DNA from: an uncultured bacterium
GTDB lineage: Bacteria; Bacteroidota; Bacteroidia; Chitinophagales; Chitinophagaceae
Reading direction: 5' to 3'
DNA length: 64,000 nt
Assembly: GCA_903826405.1 (NCBI GenBank)
Contig: CAIKEH010000032.1
Span: 1 to 64,000 of the forward strand
The first letter of the stretch is position 1. The number at the start of each line of letters is the position of its first letter. A model generated the notes under the pieces. It made no database searches. It was not told the DNA's origin and saw only the letters and a program-made list of their open reading frames with translations. The position numbers and the translations under genes were made by a program. Shown piece by piece: positions 17,164 through 27,023 of this stretch.

Positions 17164-19437
17164 TCAATGTACGATCTTGATGTTGTACTTTTTGGATGCT
17201 GTAGTGACGGTCACCATATAGATCCCCTTGGAATAAGACCTTACAGGCACCTCTACTTCCTTTGAACCGTTCAAATTCTCGACACTTGACATCAAGTGAC
17301 CTACGGCGTCGTGCACGTCCACACGAATTATGCTTTCATCTCCTTTGAGAACGGAGAAATAATCACTGGCCGGATTGGGGAAGATACGGGGTGCGCCTTT
17401 GGGATCGGAGTCAATAACAGCCTTGCCGAATATTTCCCATTCCCATATGGAGAAACCATAAGGGGTGGCCCGATGAATTCCCTGCATACGTACATATCTG
17501 GCCGTGAAATCCACATTGATCGCGTTGGTCATGCTGGTATTACCTATGATGTCTTTAGCAGTGCGCCAATAGACACCATCGGAGGAGTAAAGTATGGAGA
17601 AATCCCTTCCATAAGCCACCTCCCAACGAATGACCATTTTGCAGATCTTGAATTGGCTTCCGAGATCCACATCAAGGTTTTGGTTATCCTCGAATTGGCT
17701 CGACCAGCGCGTATTCAAATTACCATCGAACGCGAAATTAGGCGGATAATCAGGGTACTCCACAGATGTAGTTGATGCCTTTTTCAACAATGCAACATTG
17801 GGCTGGTCACATGAACCGGCGGATTTCGAAACGAGTCCATATACCACCAACTCATTCGTTTGAGTGGCTAAGTACACTTTTCCGTTGGCTATCGTGGGGC
17901 ATACGAATTTGGCATGACTGGAGGGTTGGTCGTCCGGGTCGATGGAGGAATTCCAAATTTCGCGGTTTATATCCGCCGCAGAGAATGCCCTGAGTATACC
18001 GGCCGTGGTCATGACCTCGGCATCACCACCGGATGGATAGGAAGCCCAGAGTATGGCAGTACTGTCGTCATTCCCATCTGAACTCGTTGCTAAAAATCCA
18101 CCGGTCTGACCAATGGGTCCGTAATTGCCCGTGAGCCTTTCCGATTCATTGAAGAGTCCCTTCACCCTATCGAAAGGATAAGCGAACAAAGGTGCATTCT
18201 CTGACCATACATACATGAACTCTTTCGATCCCCGATAATAACCCAGCGAGGCATGAAGGTTGCTGTATGGCCCGATATTCAAGCTTTGCAGGACATTATT
18301 GATAGTGCCATGAAAACCGCCCATGGTGTCCCGGTTGAGTAAATACAGGTCACCATTTTTGTCACCGGAAACCAGAAATCTGGACCCTGGAAATAAGAGT
18401 ACTTGAAAACAACCCATGTCCAGGTCGGCATTATTCAGGGATTCATAATTATATGGTGTGAAATAGCTGGCCACTTCAAGTTTCGCTCCATTTCGGTTGA
18501 GCTTCAGAATGCTTTCTCCGGTATTCCGAGGGGCACTATTATTCGTTGAGGCATCTACGGTGCCATTGCCCGTGGCCACAAATATATTCCCTGCCTCATC
18601 TGCTGCAGGAGCTGCGCCGCTCATCCAGATACCGCCTTCGCCTCCATCAGGAGTTGTCGTGTATACAACGCTCTGTTGCAGTGTGGCTGCGTCATAACCC
18701 AGTAGCCAACCGTGGTATGGACCCCAATCACAATGTGAAGCGAAGCCGATGTAGACGGTGCCGTTCGATAATAGTAAACCGGGACGTTGGTTTTCTTTTT
18801 GGTCTTCGAATGAAAGCACTCCATTGACAGAACCGTCACCATGACCGGGCACCTGGGCAGTGATCCGAACCGGGCTACCAGGTCGCTCTACACCCGTGGT
18901 TATGTCAAGCGCATGCAGATATTGCACGAAGTTAAGGCCGTTATAATCCACACTTCTGGCCACGACATAAAGGATCTTGCTCGTCGTATCGATAACGGGA
19001 GTGCCCACGATACCCATATGGCTGCTGAAATTGTTGTAATTACCGCCACAAGCTCCTGTCATGTCAGAAAAAAGAATGGGTCTCTTTGATGCCGTTGTCA
19101 GATTTACCTGCCAAAATGGATCCTGTGCAGATGCGGAGTCTGCATCAAAAGCATATACAGAATTATTGACGGTAGCTACGAACACCACATTATGCAGACC
19201 GCCGCCGATGGACAAGTTGGAGATGACCAATGGCTGTGCGTAGATCTGATCGTCCACACGCCTGGTGAAAGCCTTCCCGAATTGCTTCGAATTGACGTTT
19301 TTCAAGTTCAGTATCTTCTCATTTGAATTCCAGCCAGTACGGGAAAGATCATTGTGTTGGGTGGTGACGCTGACCTGGGCCTTGGCTTTGAAAGCAAACA
19401 GAGTCATAAAAAGAAGCATTCCCAGATGATTCCTCAT
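17164..19437 (-). CDS. T9SS-exported beta-propeller protein with F5/8 type C domain
   Basis: 757 residues in this order: signal peptide (1-20, ending KAQ); a PQQ-type quinoprotein-like beta-propeller (about 22-535, with repeated VYAFDAD, LYLLNRD and VYLATQTNELVVYG blades); a discoidin/F5/8 type C carbohydrate-binding domain (about 545-675, with AFDGNLNTRWSS and TARYVRMQG); and a C-terminal T9SS sorting domain (FPNPASDYFSV through GIYMVTV to the end). The last domain means transport across the outer membrane and anchoring or release at the surface. The propeller may be enzymatic or structural; no cofactor ligands are certain. Convergent with the B12-domain gene. Confidence 0.85.
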   Translation of the reverse strand: MRNHLGMLLFMTLFAFKAKAQVSVTTQHNDLSRTGWNSNEKILNLKNVNSKQFGKAFTRRVDDQIYAQPLVISNLSIGGGLHNVVFVATVNNSVYAFDADSASAQDPFWQVNLTTASKRPILFSDMTGACGGNYNNFSSHMGIVGTPVIDTTSKILYVVARSVDYNGLNFVQYLHALDITTGVERPGSPVRITAQVPGHGDGSVNGVLSFEDQKENQRPGLLLSNGTVYIGFASHCDWGPYHGWLLGYDAATLQQSVVYTTTPDGGEGGIWMSGAAPAADEAGNIFVATGNGTVDASTNNSAPRNTGESILKLNRNGAKLEVASYFTPYNYESLNNADLDMGCFQVLLFPGSRFLVSGDKNGDLYLLNRDTMGGFHGTINNVLQSLNIGPYSNLHASLGYYRGSKEFMYVWSENAPLFAYPFDRVKGLFNESERLTGNYGPIGQTGGFLATSSDGNDDSTAILWASYPSGGDAEVMTTAGILRAFSAADINREIWNSSIDPDDQPSSHAKFVCPTIANGKVYLATQTNELVVYGLVSKSAGSCDQPNVALLKKASTTSVEYPDYPPNFAFDGNLNTRWSSQFEDNQNLDVDLGSQFKICKMVIRWEVAYGRDFSILYSSDGVYWRTAKDIIGNTSMTNAINVDFTARYVRMQGIHRATPYGFSIWEWEIFGKAVIDSDPKGAPRIFPNPASDYFSVLKGDESIIRVDVHDAVGHLMSSVENLNGSKEVEVPVRSYSKGIYMVTVTTASKKYNIKIVH

Positions 19438-19617
19438 TCTCGAGTTTTGGTTTAGGTAATGTGAAGTTAGTAAAATGCATCAGTGGCATCAATACCCTTT
19501 TATTTTGAGATTTCATCCTGCGTTTACAGTGTTGTTCATGCAGATTTAGAAAAATTGAGGATATTACAAAGTGATTGCACCTAAGAATGAATTGGTTCCA
19601 ATAAGTATTTATCACAT

Positions 19618-20397
19618 ATGAATCATCAGACAATCATTACTGAGCTCGCTGATGGCATTTTCACCATCACCATCAACCGTCCCGACAAATTGAATGCATT
19701 GAACAAGTTTGTCATGGAGGAAATCGATCTTGCCATCACTAAACTTTACCATGATCCGGAGATCCATGCTTGCATATTGACGGGAGCAGGTCCCAAAGCC
19801 TTTGTCGCCGGTGCGGACATATCGGAATTCCTGCAGACCGATCCTCAGGGAGGATCATTATTGGCCAAAAAGGGCCAGGAATTATTTGCTCGCATTGAAA
19901 ATGCACCCAAACCTATAGTGGCCGCCGTAAATGGATTTGCATTAGGAGGTGGATGTGAACTCGCGATGGCCTGCCATTTCCGGATAGCCTCTGAGAATGC
20001 CAGGTTCGGGCAGCCGGAAGTGAACCTGGGCATCATACCCGGATATGGGGGCACCCAAAGGCTGACTCAATTAGTCGGTAAGGGTAAGGCGATGGAACTG
20101 ATGATGACGGCCCAGATCATCGATGCCGCTGAAGCCAAGTCGCTGGGGCTTGTCAACCATGTCACATCAGCGGAATCACTGCTCGAGCACACTCGCCAGA
20201 TCCTCTCGGTCATCATCAGCAAATCACCCTTGGCCATAGGCAAGGTCATTGCTGCAGTCAATGCTTACTTTACCCCGTCCAATGGCGGCTATGAAAAAGA
20301 AGCAGAACTTTTCGGGGACTGCTTCGGCACTTCGGACATGAAAGAAGGCGTAAGTGCTTTTTTGGAAAAAAGGAAACCGGATTTCCGGAAAAATTGA
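19618..20397 (+). CDS. Enoyl-CoA hydratase/isomerase (crotonase family)
   Basis: 259 residues with a canonical crotonase fold. The oxyanion-hole segment AGADISEF is near residue 64, ALGGGCELAMAC near 106-117 (first catalytic glutamate) and FGQPEVNLGIIPGYGGTQRL near 127-146 (second glutamate). Both catalytic glutamates are present, which favours true 2-enoyl-CoA hydration, the second step of beta-oxidation. The C-terminal trimerisation helices are complete. It lies 117 bp before fumC on the same strand. The preferred acyl chain cannot be told. Confidence 0.92.
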   Translation: MNHQTIITELADGIFTITINRPDKLNALNKFVMEEIDLAITKLYHDPEIHACILTGAGPKAFVAGADISEFLQTDPQGGSLLAKKGQELFARIENAPKPIVAAVNGFALGGGCELAMACHFRIASENARFGQPEVNLGIIPGYGGTQRLTQLVGKGKAMELMMTAQIIDAAEAKSLGLVNHVTSAESLLEHTRQILSVIISKSPLAIGKVIAAVNAYFTPSNGGYEKEAELFGDCFGTSDMKEGVSAFLEKRKPDFRKN

Positions 20398-20469
20398 AGC
20401 CAACCCGGAACTCCAGGTGATGAATGAAGTGATCTCCATCATCTTCATAAAAAGTACCCATCTGTCCTT

Positions 20470-20477
20470 TACCTTTG
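20470..20477 (+). promoter_or_regulatory. Candidate -7 promoter box of fumC
   Basis: TACCTTTG matches TAnnTTTG and would give a 5' leader of about 30 bases before the fumC ATG at 20514. No clear TTTG -33 box is seen. Confidence 0.45.
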
Positions 20478-20513
20478 CCTCCATTCACAAATTCATTCAA
20501 CCAAAAGACCTAT

Positions 20514-21914
20514 ATGGAATTCAGGACAGAAAAAGACACGATGGGTGAGGTCAAAGTCCCTGCCCATGCTTACTACGGGGCCCAGACCCAACGGAGCATC
20601 GACAATTTCCGCATTGCCGAGGACATCAACAGGATGCCCAAGGAGATCATAGAAGCTTTCGCCTTCCTCAAAAAGGCCGCTGCACTCACCAACCTGGACG
20701 CGGGTGTGCTTTCGAAAGAAAAATCAGATCTCATCGGGATCGCCTGTGACGAGATCCTCGAGGGAAAACTGAACGAATGGTTTCCACTGGTGGTTTGGCA
20801 GACCGGCAGCGGAACACAAAGCAATATGAACGTTAATGAAGTCGTGGCCTATCGTGGACATGTCTTAAATGGAGGCCAGTTGACCGACAAGGAAAAATTC
20901 CTGCATCCTAATGATGACGTGAACAAATCCCAATCCTCCAACGATACTTTTCCAACCGCCATGCATATTGCCGCGTATAAGATGCTGTTGGGAACAACCA
21001 TACCAGGTATCGAAAAACTTCGCGATACTCTGGCAAAAAAGAGCAAGGACTTCATGCAAGTTGTCAAGATCGGACGCACCCACTTCATGGATGCGACACC
21101 GATCACTCTTGGGCAAGAGTTCAGCGGATATGTCTCCCAACTAGATCATGGGCTGAGGGCCATACGCAATACGCTCCACCATCTATCAGAACTCGCATTA
21201 GGAGGCACGGCCGTAGGCACGGGTATCAACACGCCACCCGGTTATTCGGAGAATGTGGCGAAACATATCGCCAAATTAACGGGGTTGCCATTCATTACCG
21301 CAGAGAACAAATTCGAATCATTGGCCGCACATGACGCCATCGTTGAAGCGCATGGAGCACTCAAGACCGTTGCCGTAAGCCTCATGAAGATCGCCAACGA
21401 CATCCGCATGCTTTCTTCAGGACCGCGTTCTGGTATCGGAGAGATCTTCATTCCGGACAACGAACCCGGATCATCCATCATGCCGGGCAAAGTGAATCCG
21501 ACTCAATGCGAAGCCTTGACCATGATCGCAGCACAGGTGATGGGCAACGACGTAGCCATCAATATAGGTGGCGCAACCGGCCACTTCGAACTGAATGTTT
21601 TCAAGCCGGTCATGATCTACAATTTCCTTCATAGTGCCCGCCTGATCGGCGACGGCTGTGTAAGTTTCAACGACAGATGTGCCGTGGGAATAGAACCCAT
21701 CATGGCCAACATCAACAAGCATGTCAGCAATTCTCTCATGCTCGTGACCGCACTCAATACGAAGATTGGCTACTACAAAGCAGCTGAGATCGCTCAAAAA
21801 GCTCACAAAGAAGGCACCAGCCTAAAGGAAATGGCCATAAGGCTTGGATATGTAAAGGAGGAAGAGTTCGACCAGTGGGTCTGTCCGGAAGACATGGTGG
21901 GTAAACTGCTCTGA
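20514..21914 (+). CDS. fumC: Class II fumarate hydratase
   Basis: 466 residues of the fumarase/aspartase superfamily. Motifs are [14 protein letters not shown] near residue 100, [11 protein letters not shown] near 140, [16 protein letters not shown] near 187 and the signature loop [15 protein letters not shown] near 319-333 with the catalytic serine. It interconverts fumarate and malate in the TCA cycle without an Fe-S cluster. ATG 20514 (starting MEFRTEKD) is chosen because it matches the usual fumarase N terminus; an upstream in-frame ATG adds 13 residues of low-complexity sequence. It ends in its own terminator. Confidence 0.95.
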   Translation: MEFRTEKDTMGEVKVPAHAYYGAQTQRSIDNFRIAEDINRMPKEIIEAFAFLKKAAALTNLDAGVLSKEKSDLIGIACDEILEGKLNEWFPLVVWQTGSGTQSNMNVNEVVAYRGHVLNGGQLTDKEKFLHPNDDVNKSQSSNDTFPTAMHIAAYKMLLGTTIPGIEKLRDTLAKKSKDFMQVVKIGRTHFMDATPITLGQEFSGYVSQLDHGLRAIRNTLHHLSELALGGTAVGTGINTPPGYSENVAKHIAKLTGLPFITAENKFESLAAHDAIVEAHGALKTVAVSLMKIANDIRMLSSGPRSGIGEIFIPDNEPGSSIMPGKVNPTQCEALTMIAAQVMGNDVAINIGGATGHFELNVFKPVMIYNFLHSARLIGDGCVSFNDRCAVGIEPIMANINKHVSNSLMLVTALNTKIGYYKAAEIAQKAHKEGTSLKEMAIRLGYVKEEEFDQWVCPEDMVGKLL

Positions 21915-21935
21915 CGATATATTCATAGAACACTG

Positions 21936-21965
21936 AGGCACAGTCATTAAAGGCTGTGCCTTTTT
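21936..21965 (+). terminator. Rho-independent terminator of fumC
   Basis: An 8-bp stem AGGCACAG/CTGTGCCT (21936-21943 and 21954-21961) is followed by a T run (21961-21965). Confidence 0.9.
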
Positions 21966-22043
21966 CTTTGCCATCTGCAGATGATACTAAAGCGTCCGGC
22001 AGGCCGTTTTAGAATTACCCTATAACTTATTCATCCGTACCTC

Positions 22044-22253
22044 ATGACACTACAACCTTACAAACTGCCGGCAACGGAACAGATCAATTACATTTCCGTC
22101 CTTTCAGCGCTCGAGAACTATATCATTCCCACCTCTCCGAACATGAGTGTGGAGGATATTTTCAACAGTCGGATCTACTCCTGGTACATCCTGACCTCAG
22201 GGGATACGGATCTGATACCGGACGACACAGGATGGTTCCTGAATTATGAATAA
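22044..22253 (+). CDS. Small protein of unknown function (69 aa)
   Basis: A 69-residue acidic protein with no signal peptide, membrane segment or cysteine, and no family I recognise. It is supported as a gene by its position: it starts 79 bp after the fumC terminator, ends 23 bp before a strong hairpin terminator, and nothing else is coded there. The sequence is rich in Tyr, Ile and Asp and looks like a compact folded domain rather than random translation. Confidence 0.6.
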   Translation: MTLQPYKLPATEQINYISVLSALENYIIPTSPNMSVEDIFNSRIYSWYILTSGDTDLIPDDTGWFLNYE

Positions 22254-22275
22254 ATATCTGTCACTGTAAATAATC

Positions 22276-22308
22276 TGCCGAGATCCCGTTTAATGCGGGA
22301 TCTCGGCA
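22276..22308 (+). terminator. Strong hairpin terminator after the 69-aa gene
   Basis: A perfect 13-bp stem (22276-22288 with 22296-22308) and a 7-base loop are followed by TTTCCTC. Given the orientation, it most likely ends the transcript of the small gene at 22044. Confidence 0.8.
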
Positions 22309-22764
22309 TTTCCTCATTACACAGAGAACACGCTTTTGGGTATTAAAGTGTAAAACACTGCGGGCCAACAAATCAAAGTTCGCCTAACGAGGTCACCCTT
22401 GCAGGATTGTGGAAGATCAATCTGAGCAACCGATTTTTACGACACTCGTATCGTACATCCACTATTGCCCCTTGGATAATATGTGACTATTTTCAAGCTC
22501 CGGCCCGATCTTAATGACACATAAAACCTGAGGCCAAAAAAGTAAAATACACGGGGCAATGTATACAACATGGAACCTGCTTTCTGGAAATTGTCCGAAG
22601 ATGCATTCAGGTGCATATTGATATCAAGCGGAACAACTGAATAGAATTCATCCGGAATTCACGGGGTCTTGAGCGACTGATGCTTTTGTCTAGAGAAATG
22701 ATAAACGGCGTATTGGTCCATGCCGAATAGAACAAAGTTACGGAACACATCTCCGGCTTTGTTC
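22309..22764. other. Intergenic region, 456 bp, nothing recognised
   Basis: No open frame with coding character on either strand, no repeat and no RNA family that I can identify. Confidence 0.5.
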
Positions 22765-22791
22765 AGAGAGCCTCTTCAGAGGCTCTCTTTT
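22765..22791. terminator. Terminator-like hairpin, probably of the minus-strand lipoprotein gene
   Basis: A perfect 10-bp stem AGAGAGCCTC/GAGGCTCTCT with loop TTCA. It lies 16 bp beyond the stop codon of the lipoprotein gene (minus strand). The T tract, however, is better on the plus strand (TTTT), so direction is uncertain; it may act both ways. Confidence 0.6.
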
Positions 22792-22807
22792 CATGAATTC
22801 ATCCCTT

Positions 22808-23671
22808 TCATTTGCAATGATAGTGGAAGCGTGTAAGGCCAGTGGGAAGTCCACTGTTCGCCGGTAGATCGCCAGACGCCATCCACTCAACGAGGTAACC
22901 ATCAGGAGAGAATTTCTGACCGGTGAATGTAGTAGTCAGGGTCTGGGACAGATTGCCACTGTTGTCATAATTGCTGGCGGAGAGACTGGTGAGCACATTC
23001 CTGCTCGTCAGGCCCAGGTTGATGGCCATAATATAGGGAACGGTCTCAAACCCGTCAGGAAAGATGGGTATGAAATTCTTCACGGTCTGCGTATTGTCAT
23101 AGGTCATGATCGCTGAAAAAAGTTTTTGCTCTGCTCCGGGCACAACCACAAGCCCTTCGACACTGGTCAGGTTATCGCCGCTCCAGGTGTATGTAAAACG
23201 AACGGCGGGGATAGGGATACCGCCAACGAAAATCTCTTTTTTCGCCAAATGTCCGGAGGCAAGATAGCTATACACGAAAGTGATCTTCCCAGATGATGTA
23301 TCCACAGGATCTTGGAAAGTATGGAATTCCATGGCCTTTTTGCTGGCATCCAAGATGAAGTATTCCTGGGCATTAACACGCATGGTGTCACCTGAATAAG
23401 TTATATCGGCATTATATATGGTCAAGCCCTGCACGCTGTCAAAGGTCGAAACACGGGTAACCTGATCATTGGCGTTGAAATAGGCATTGAGGCTTCCAAA
23501 CCCGGCGCCTGATGAAGAATCAACTTCAACGATCTGGCTCAGCCGACAATTTGCACCTATCTTGGGATTGTTTGGATCAAAAGGTCCATTCTCCACACTA
23601 TATTCCTTCTTGCAAGAAAGCACTATGCATGAAACAAGTGCAATGGCGATGATCTTTTTGTTGATTTGCAT
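22808..23671 (-). CDS. Putative lipoprotein of unknown function
   Basis: 287 residues with a lipoprotein signal peptide: Lys-rich start, hydrophobic core and lipobox VLSC with Cys at residue 20, followed by KKEYS. The mature part has repeated short beta-strand units (such as YFNANDQVTRVSTFD, YSGDTMRV and FTYTWSGDNLTSVE), reminiscent of the YD/RHS-like repeat or DUF4595-type lipoproteins of Bacteroidota. That comparison is from memory. It lies 18 bp downstream of lspA, the lipoprotein signal peptidase, so the two are probably cotranscribed. Confidence 0.8.
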   Translation of the reverse strand: MQINKKIIAIALVSCIVLSCKKEYSVENGPFDPNNPKIGANCRLSQIVEVDSSSGAGFGSLNAYFNANDQVTRVSTFDSVQGLTIYNADITYSGDTMRVNAQEYFILDASKKAMEFHTFQDPVDTSSGKITFVYSYLASGHLAKKEIFVGGIPIPAVRFTYTWSGDNLTSVEGLVVVPGAEQKLFSAIMTYDNTQTVKNFIPIFPDGFETVPYIMAINLGLTSRNVLTSLSASNYDNSGNLSQTLTTTFTGQKFSPDGYLVEWMASGDLPANSGLPTGLTRFHYHCK

Positions 23672-23689
23672 GGATCAAGATTGGGTTTT

Positions 23690-24382
23690 TCAAGAAACCT
23701 GCACATCGTCATTAACCTGAGTGCTGGTTTCCACTGTAGGATGTATCTCGGATTTATGTTGCTCGAAAAAACGTTTCTGGAAAAGGAGGATGAGGAATAC
23801 GCCAAAAGAAATGGAAGCATCAGCGATGTTGAATACAGGTCGGAAAAACTCGAAGGACTCACCACCCCAAAGTGGTAGCCAGGAAGGAAAATGCGCATCG
23901 GTAATGATCGGAAAATAAAGCATGTCCACCACCCGGCCATGCAGAATCCCTGCATATCCTCCCTTGAAACCAGGCTGGGAAAAAAACCGAGCTATATTCT
24001 GTGAATACGGATCACTGAACTCGAACCCCAAGCCATAGAAAATACTGTCGATCAGGTTTCCGATAGCTCCCGCATAGATCAAGGTGGCACAAATGACGAA
24101 CCCCAAGTGGTATTTCCTGCGGATGATGTGACGCAGGTAAAAAGTACCGAAAATGACCGCGACCAGTCGGAAAAGTGTCAATACCAATTTGCCCCAGTCA
24201 CCACCCAGTTTCCATCCGTATGCCATACCCTCGTTCTCGATGAAATGAAGTCGGAACCAAGAAGCACCTCGCAAAACCTCCCTTTCTTCACCCAGATAGA
24301 AATGGGTCTTTACATAAAACTTGAGCAACTGGTCGGCCAAGAGTATGAGAAAGGTCAGCCCAAAGACATGCTTTAATTTCAA
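23690..24382 (-). CDS. lspA: Lipoprotein signal peptidase (signal peptidase II)
   Basis: About 230 residues, an integral membrane aspartic protease that removes the signal peptide of prolipoproteins. Four membrane segments can be placed. Family motifs are LADQLLKFYVKTHF near the N terminus, FIENEGMAYG, GAIGNLIDSIFYG (first catalytic Asp), GRVVDMLYF and FNIADASISFG (second catalytic Asp). It carries the extra loop usual in Bacteroidota. No ATG exists before the first membrane segment. TTG 24382 is preferred over TTG 24403 because a TATATTTG -7 box overlaps the latter. Confidence 0.88.
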   Translation of the reverse strand: MKLKHVFGLTFLILLADQLLKFYVKTHFYLGEEREVLRGASWFRLHFIENEGMAYGWKLGGDWGKLVLTLFRLVAVIFGTFYLRHIIRRKYHLGFVICATLIYAGAIGNLIDSIFYGLGFEFSDPYSQNIARFFSQPGFKGGYAGILHGRVVDMLYFPIITDAHFPSWLPLWGGESFEFFRPVFNIADASISFGVFLILLFQKRFFEQHKSEIHPTVETSTQVNDDVQVS

Positions 24383-24400
24383 ACGTGGCGTTTTAAAAAG

Positions 24401-24408
24401 CAAATATA
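24401..24408 (-). promoter_or_regulatory. Candidate -7 promoter box of lspA
   Basis: On the minus strand this reads TATATTTG, a perfect TAnnTTTG. Transcription would begin near 24394, just upstream of TTG 24382. This argues against the more distal TTG at 24403 as the start codon. No -33 TTTG is obvious. Confidence 0.45.
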
Positions 24409-24510
24409 ATGATTGTGAGGCGATTTGATCTTAGGTAGCCCTCATCTCAGATCTGAAAACACCCTTGCACCAGCCTAGTGGGATAAAGGGATGAACAATG
24501 CGGGTCATTC

Positions 24511-27009
24511 TTATTCTTCGAAATAGACCCTTTGTACCCGCTGAGATATGCCGGTCATGATGGCATAGGGTATGGTATCCGCCCATTCCGAAAGTTGGAG
24601 TATGGAAAGTTCCTGACCGAATATGACCACCTCATCACCGGCCTGGACCCCATGGATATCGGTCACATCCAGCATGGTCATGTCCATGCAAACGCTGCCG
24701 ATAACCGGTGCCAGATTTCCACGGATCCAAACATTCCCGGCACCATTGCCCAAACTTCTTGGAAATCCATCGGCATACCCGATCCTGATCGTGGCGATCA
24801 CGGAATCCCTACTGACGGTTGACCTTCGGTTATAGCCCACGGTTTCGCCTGCTCTGATGCGCCTGACCTGTGCCACGGTAGTTCGGAGTGTGGTCGCTTC
24901 TCTCAACAACTTATTCTGGCCTGGCGATGGATCGATACCATATAGACCAATCCCCAGCCGTACCATATCGAATGACAGTCCCGGATGCCTGAAGATGGCG
25001 GCCGTATTGGAAAGATGCCTGAGAAAACCATATTGCAATATACCCTCCATGATGTCACATGCCTGAATGAATTGTTCCGCTTGTTTCCAAGTGTATTCAT
25101 CTTCAGCAGGATCCTCTCCTGCAGCCAAATGGCTGAAAGCAGAAAGTACATGAAAAAGATTTGAACTGGTCAGAAAAGTGGCCAGTGCAGCAGACTCATC
25201 AGGTTCAAATCCCAACCTATGCATGCCGGTGTCGAATTTGATATGCACAGGGAATGATCGTATCCCCTCCCCGTGCAGATAGTTTGCAAAAGCATGAGCC
25301 AGATCGAAGGAATAGAGAACAGGTTGCAGATCGTAATTCGTAAGTGAAGGGAAGCCATTCTCCTCCGTGTTCATCACCATTATGGGCAGACTGATACCCG
25401 CTTTCCTAAGTTCCACACCTTCATCAGCATAAGCAACGGCGAGGTAATCCACTTTATGGTATTGAAGCAGACTAGCCACCTCGTAGGAACCTGCACCATA
25501 GGAAAAAGCTTTCACCATCACCATGATCCGGGTACCTGTAGGTATCCGTTCACGATATTTTCGAAGATTGTGAGCGATCGAACTGAGGTTTACCTCGAGC
25601 CTTGTCTGATGTATTTTTTTCTCCAAATACCTGCCGATCCTTTCCAATTCGAAGATGCGTGAACCTTTGAGCAGTATCGTCTCGTCCCGGAATGGGAGGG
25701 TATGAATGAGCTCCAAAAATGTTTCGGTTGCTGGAAAGAATGCGGTTTCCATTTCCGTGCCATCAAAAAAAGCCCGATGCTTACCGATCAACGGCCCGAT
25801 ACCGATAAGTCTGTTCACCTGATGACTACGCAATACCTTCGCCAGATCTGCATAAAGATTCTCATCGGACTTGCCCGACTGGTGTATGTCAGAAAGTATC
25901 ACGGTCCTTTTCTGGTGCGGTGACTGCTGGACCAGGAAATCCAAAACGAGTTGAATGGAATTCCAATCCGAATTATAACTGTCGTTGATGATGGTGCACT
26001 GGTTATTCCCTTCTTTGAGTTCCAGTCGCATGGTCAAGGGCCGTAACTTTTCCATGCAAGGTTTGATACGGGAATGATCCATGCCCCTGCTACGCAGGTA
26101 GGTGTAACAGTGCAGGATGTTCTCCACAGATGCGTTGTCCGTGAATGGAATCCGGAAATCATGCTCAGTCAAACCCTCCCGTACAGTGATCTCGGTCCAT
26201 CCCGCCCTAGCTTGGGTGCTGAGCACGCATATGGCCGCATCCTCAGCGTGACCCCAATCCAGGATCACCGGCAAATTTACACCGTCAGCTAGTTCACTCT
26301 TCCACACATCTATTACCGAAGTGAGCAGGACATGATCGGAACAATATATGAGGGTCTTGGCATGTATGAAAAGGCTCAACTTCTCCCTGATCTTCTCTTC
26401 TGTTGAGTGGAAGCCTTCTGCATGCGCCTCTCCGATCATCGTGAAGATCCCGGCATCAGGATGAATCATCCGTTCCAGCCTGACCATTTCGCCTTTTTGT
26501 GAGACACCCGCTTCGAAAATGCCCAATTCATGCTCATCAGCCATCTGCCAAATGCTCAATGGTACGCCTATCTGGGAGTTATAACTGCGAGGGCTTCTTA
26601 TGATACTGAGGTCCTCCTCCATCAATTGGAAAAGCCATTCCTTCACCATGGTTTTTCCGTTACTTCCGGTTATGGCCAGAACGGGATAATTGAACCGCGC
26701 GCGATGGACGCTGGCAATATCCTGTAAAGCATCCAATGTATTATCCACCCGCAAGAATGCAGCTCCGGGAAAAGCATCCCATTGAGGATCTTCTGAAACG
26801 ACAAATGCACGTACCCCACTGGCAAACAAATCACTTATGAAATCATGCCCATCCCTTCGGGCACCTTTTAACGCAAAAAACAGGGAATCTGAGGGGGAAA
26901 CGAGCTTCCGGCTGTCCAAGACAAGGTGCCTGACTATCAGGTCGGGGTCACCCTGAAGTAAAAGACCGCCGGTGATCTCCTTGATTCTATGTAATGAATA
27001 GGCAGTCAT
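24511..27009 (-). CDS. Bifunctional UDP-MurNAc-tripeptide D-Ala-D-Ala ligase / alanine racemase
   Basis: 832 residues made of two complete enzymes. Residues 1 to about 455 are MurF: ATP-binding ITGSNGKTMVKEWL near 112, NDSYNSDWNS near 341 and the Mur-ligase C-terminal domain. From about 465 to the end is alanine racemase: VMVKAFSYGAGSYEVA near 502, where Lys carries PLP, KFDTGMHRLGF near 598, and the second catalytic tyrosine in GYNRRSTVSRDS near 728. The fusion makes D-Ala and then joins D-Ala-D-Ala to the peptidoglycan precursor. It is a known Bacteroidota arrangement. It lies 14 bp after terC in what looks like one operon with gldF and gldG. Confidence 0.93.
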   Translation of the reverse strand: MTAYSLHRIKEITGGLLLQGDPDLIVRHLVLDSRKLVSPSDSLFFALKGARRDGHDFISDLFASGVRAFVVSEDPQWDAFPGAAFLRVDNTLDALQDIASVHRARFNYPVLAITGSNGKTMVKEWLFQLMEEDLSIIRSPRSYNSQIGVPLSIWQMADEHELGIFEAGVSQKGEMVRLERMIHPDAGIFTMIGEAHAEGFHSTEEKIREKLSLFIHAKTLIYCSDHVLLTSVIDVWKSELADGVNLPVILDWGHAEDAAICVLSTQARAGWTEITVREGLTEHDFRIPFTDNASVENILHCYTYLRSRGMDHSRIKPCMEKLRPLTMRLELKEGNNQCTIINDSYNSDWNSIQLVLDFLVQQSPHQKRTVILSDIHQSGKSDENLYADLAKVLRSHQVNRLIGIGPLIGKHRAFFDGTEMETAFFPATETFLELIHTLPFRDETILLKGSRIFELERIGRYLEKKIHQTRLEVNLSSIAHNLRKYRERIPTGTRIMVMVKAFSYGAGSYEVASLLQYHKVDYLAVAYADEGVELRKAGISLPIMVMNTEENGFPSLTNYDLQPVLYSFDLAHAFANYLHGEGIRSFPVHIKFDTGMHRLGFEPDESAALATFLTSSNLFHVLSAFSHLAAGEDPAEDEYTWKQAEQFIQACDIMEGILQYGFLRHLSNTAAIFRHPGLSFDMVRLGIGLYGIDPSPGQNKLLREATTLRTTVAQVRRIRAGETVGYNRRSTVSRDSVIATIRIGYADGFPRSLGNGAGNVWIRGNLAPVIGSVCMDMTMLDVTDIHGVQAGDEVVIFGQELSILQLSEWADTIPYAIMTGISQRVQRVYFEE

Positions 27010-27023
27010 CCTGGTAAATCCCT

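Noticed and set aside
22765-22791. Plus-strand terminator as evidence for an unannotated small RNA in 22309-22764
   Set aside because: The hairpin lies 16 bp after a minus-strand stop codon and is adequately explained as that gene's terminator.
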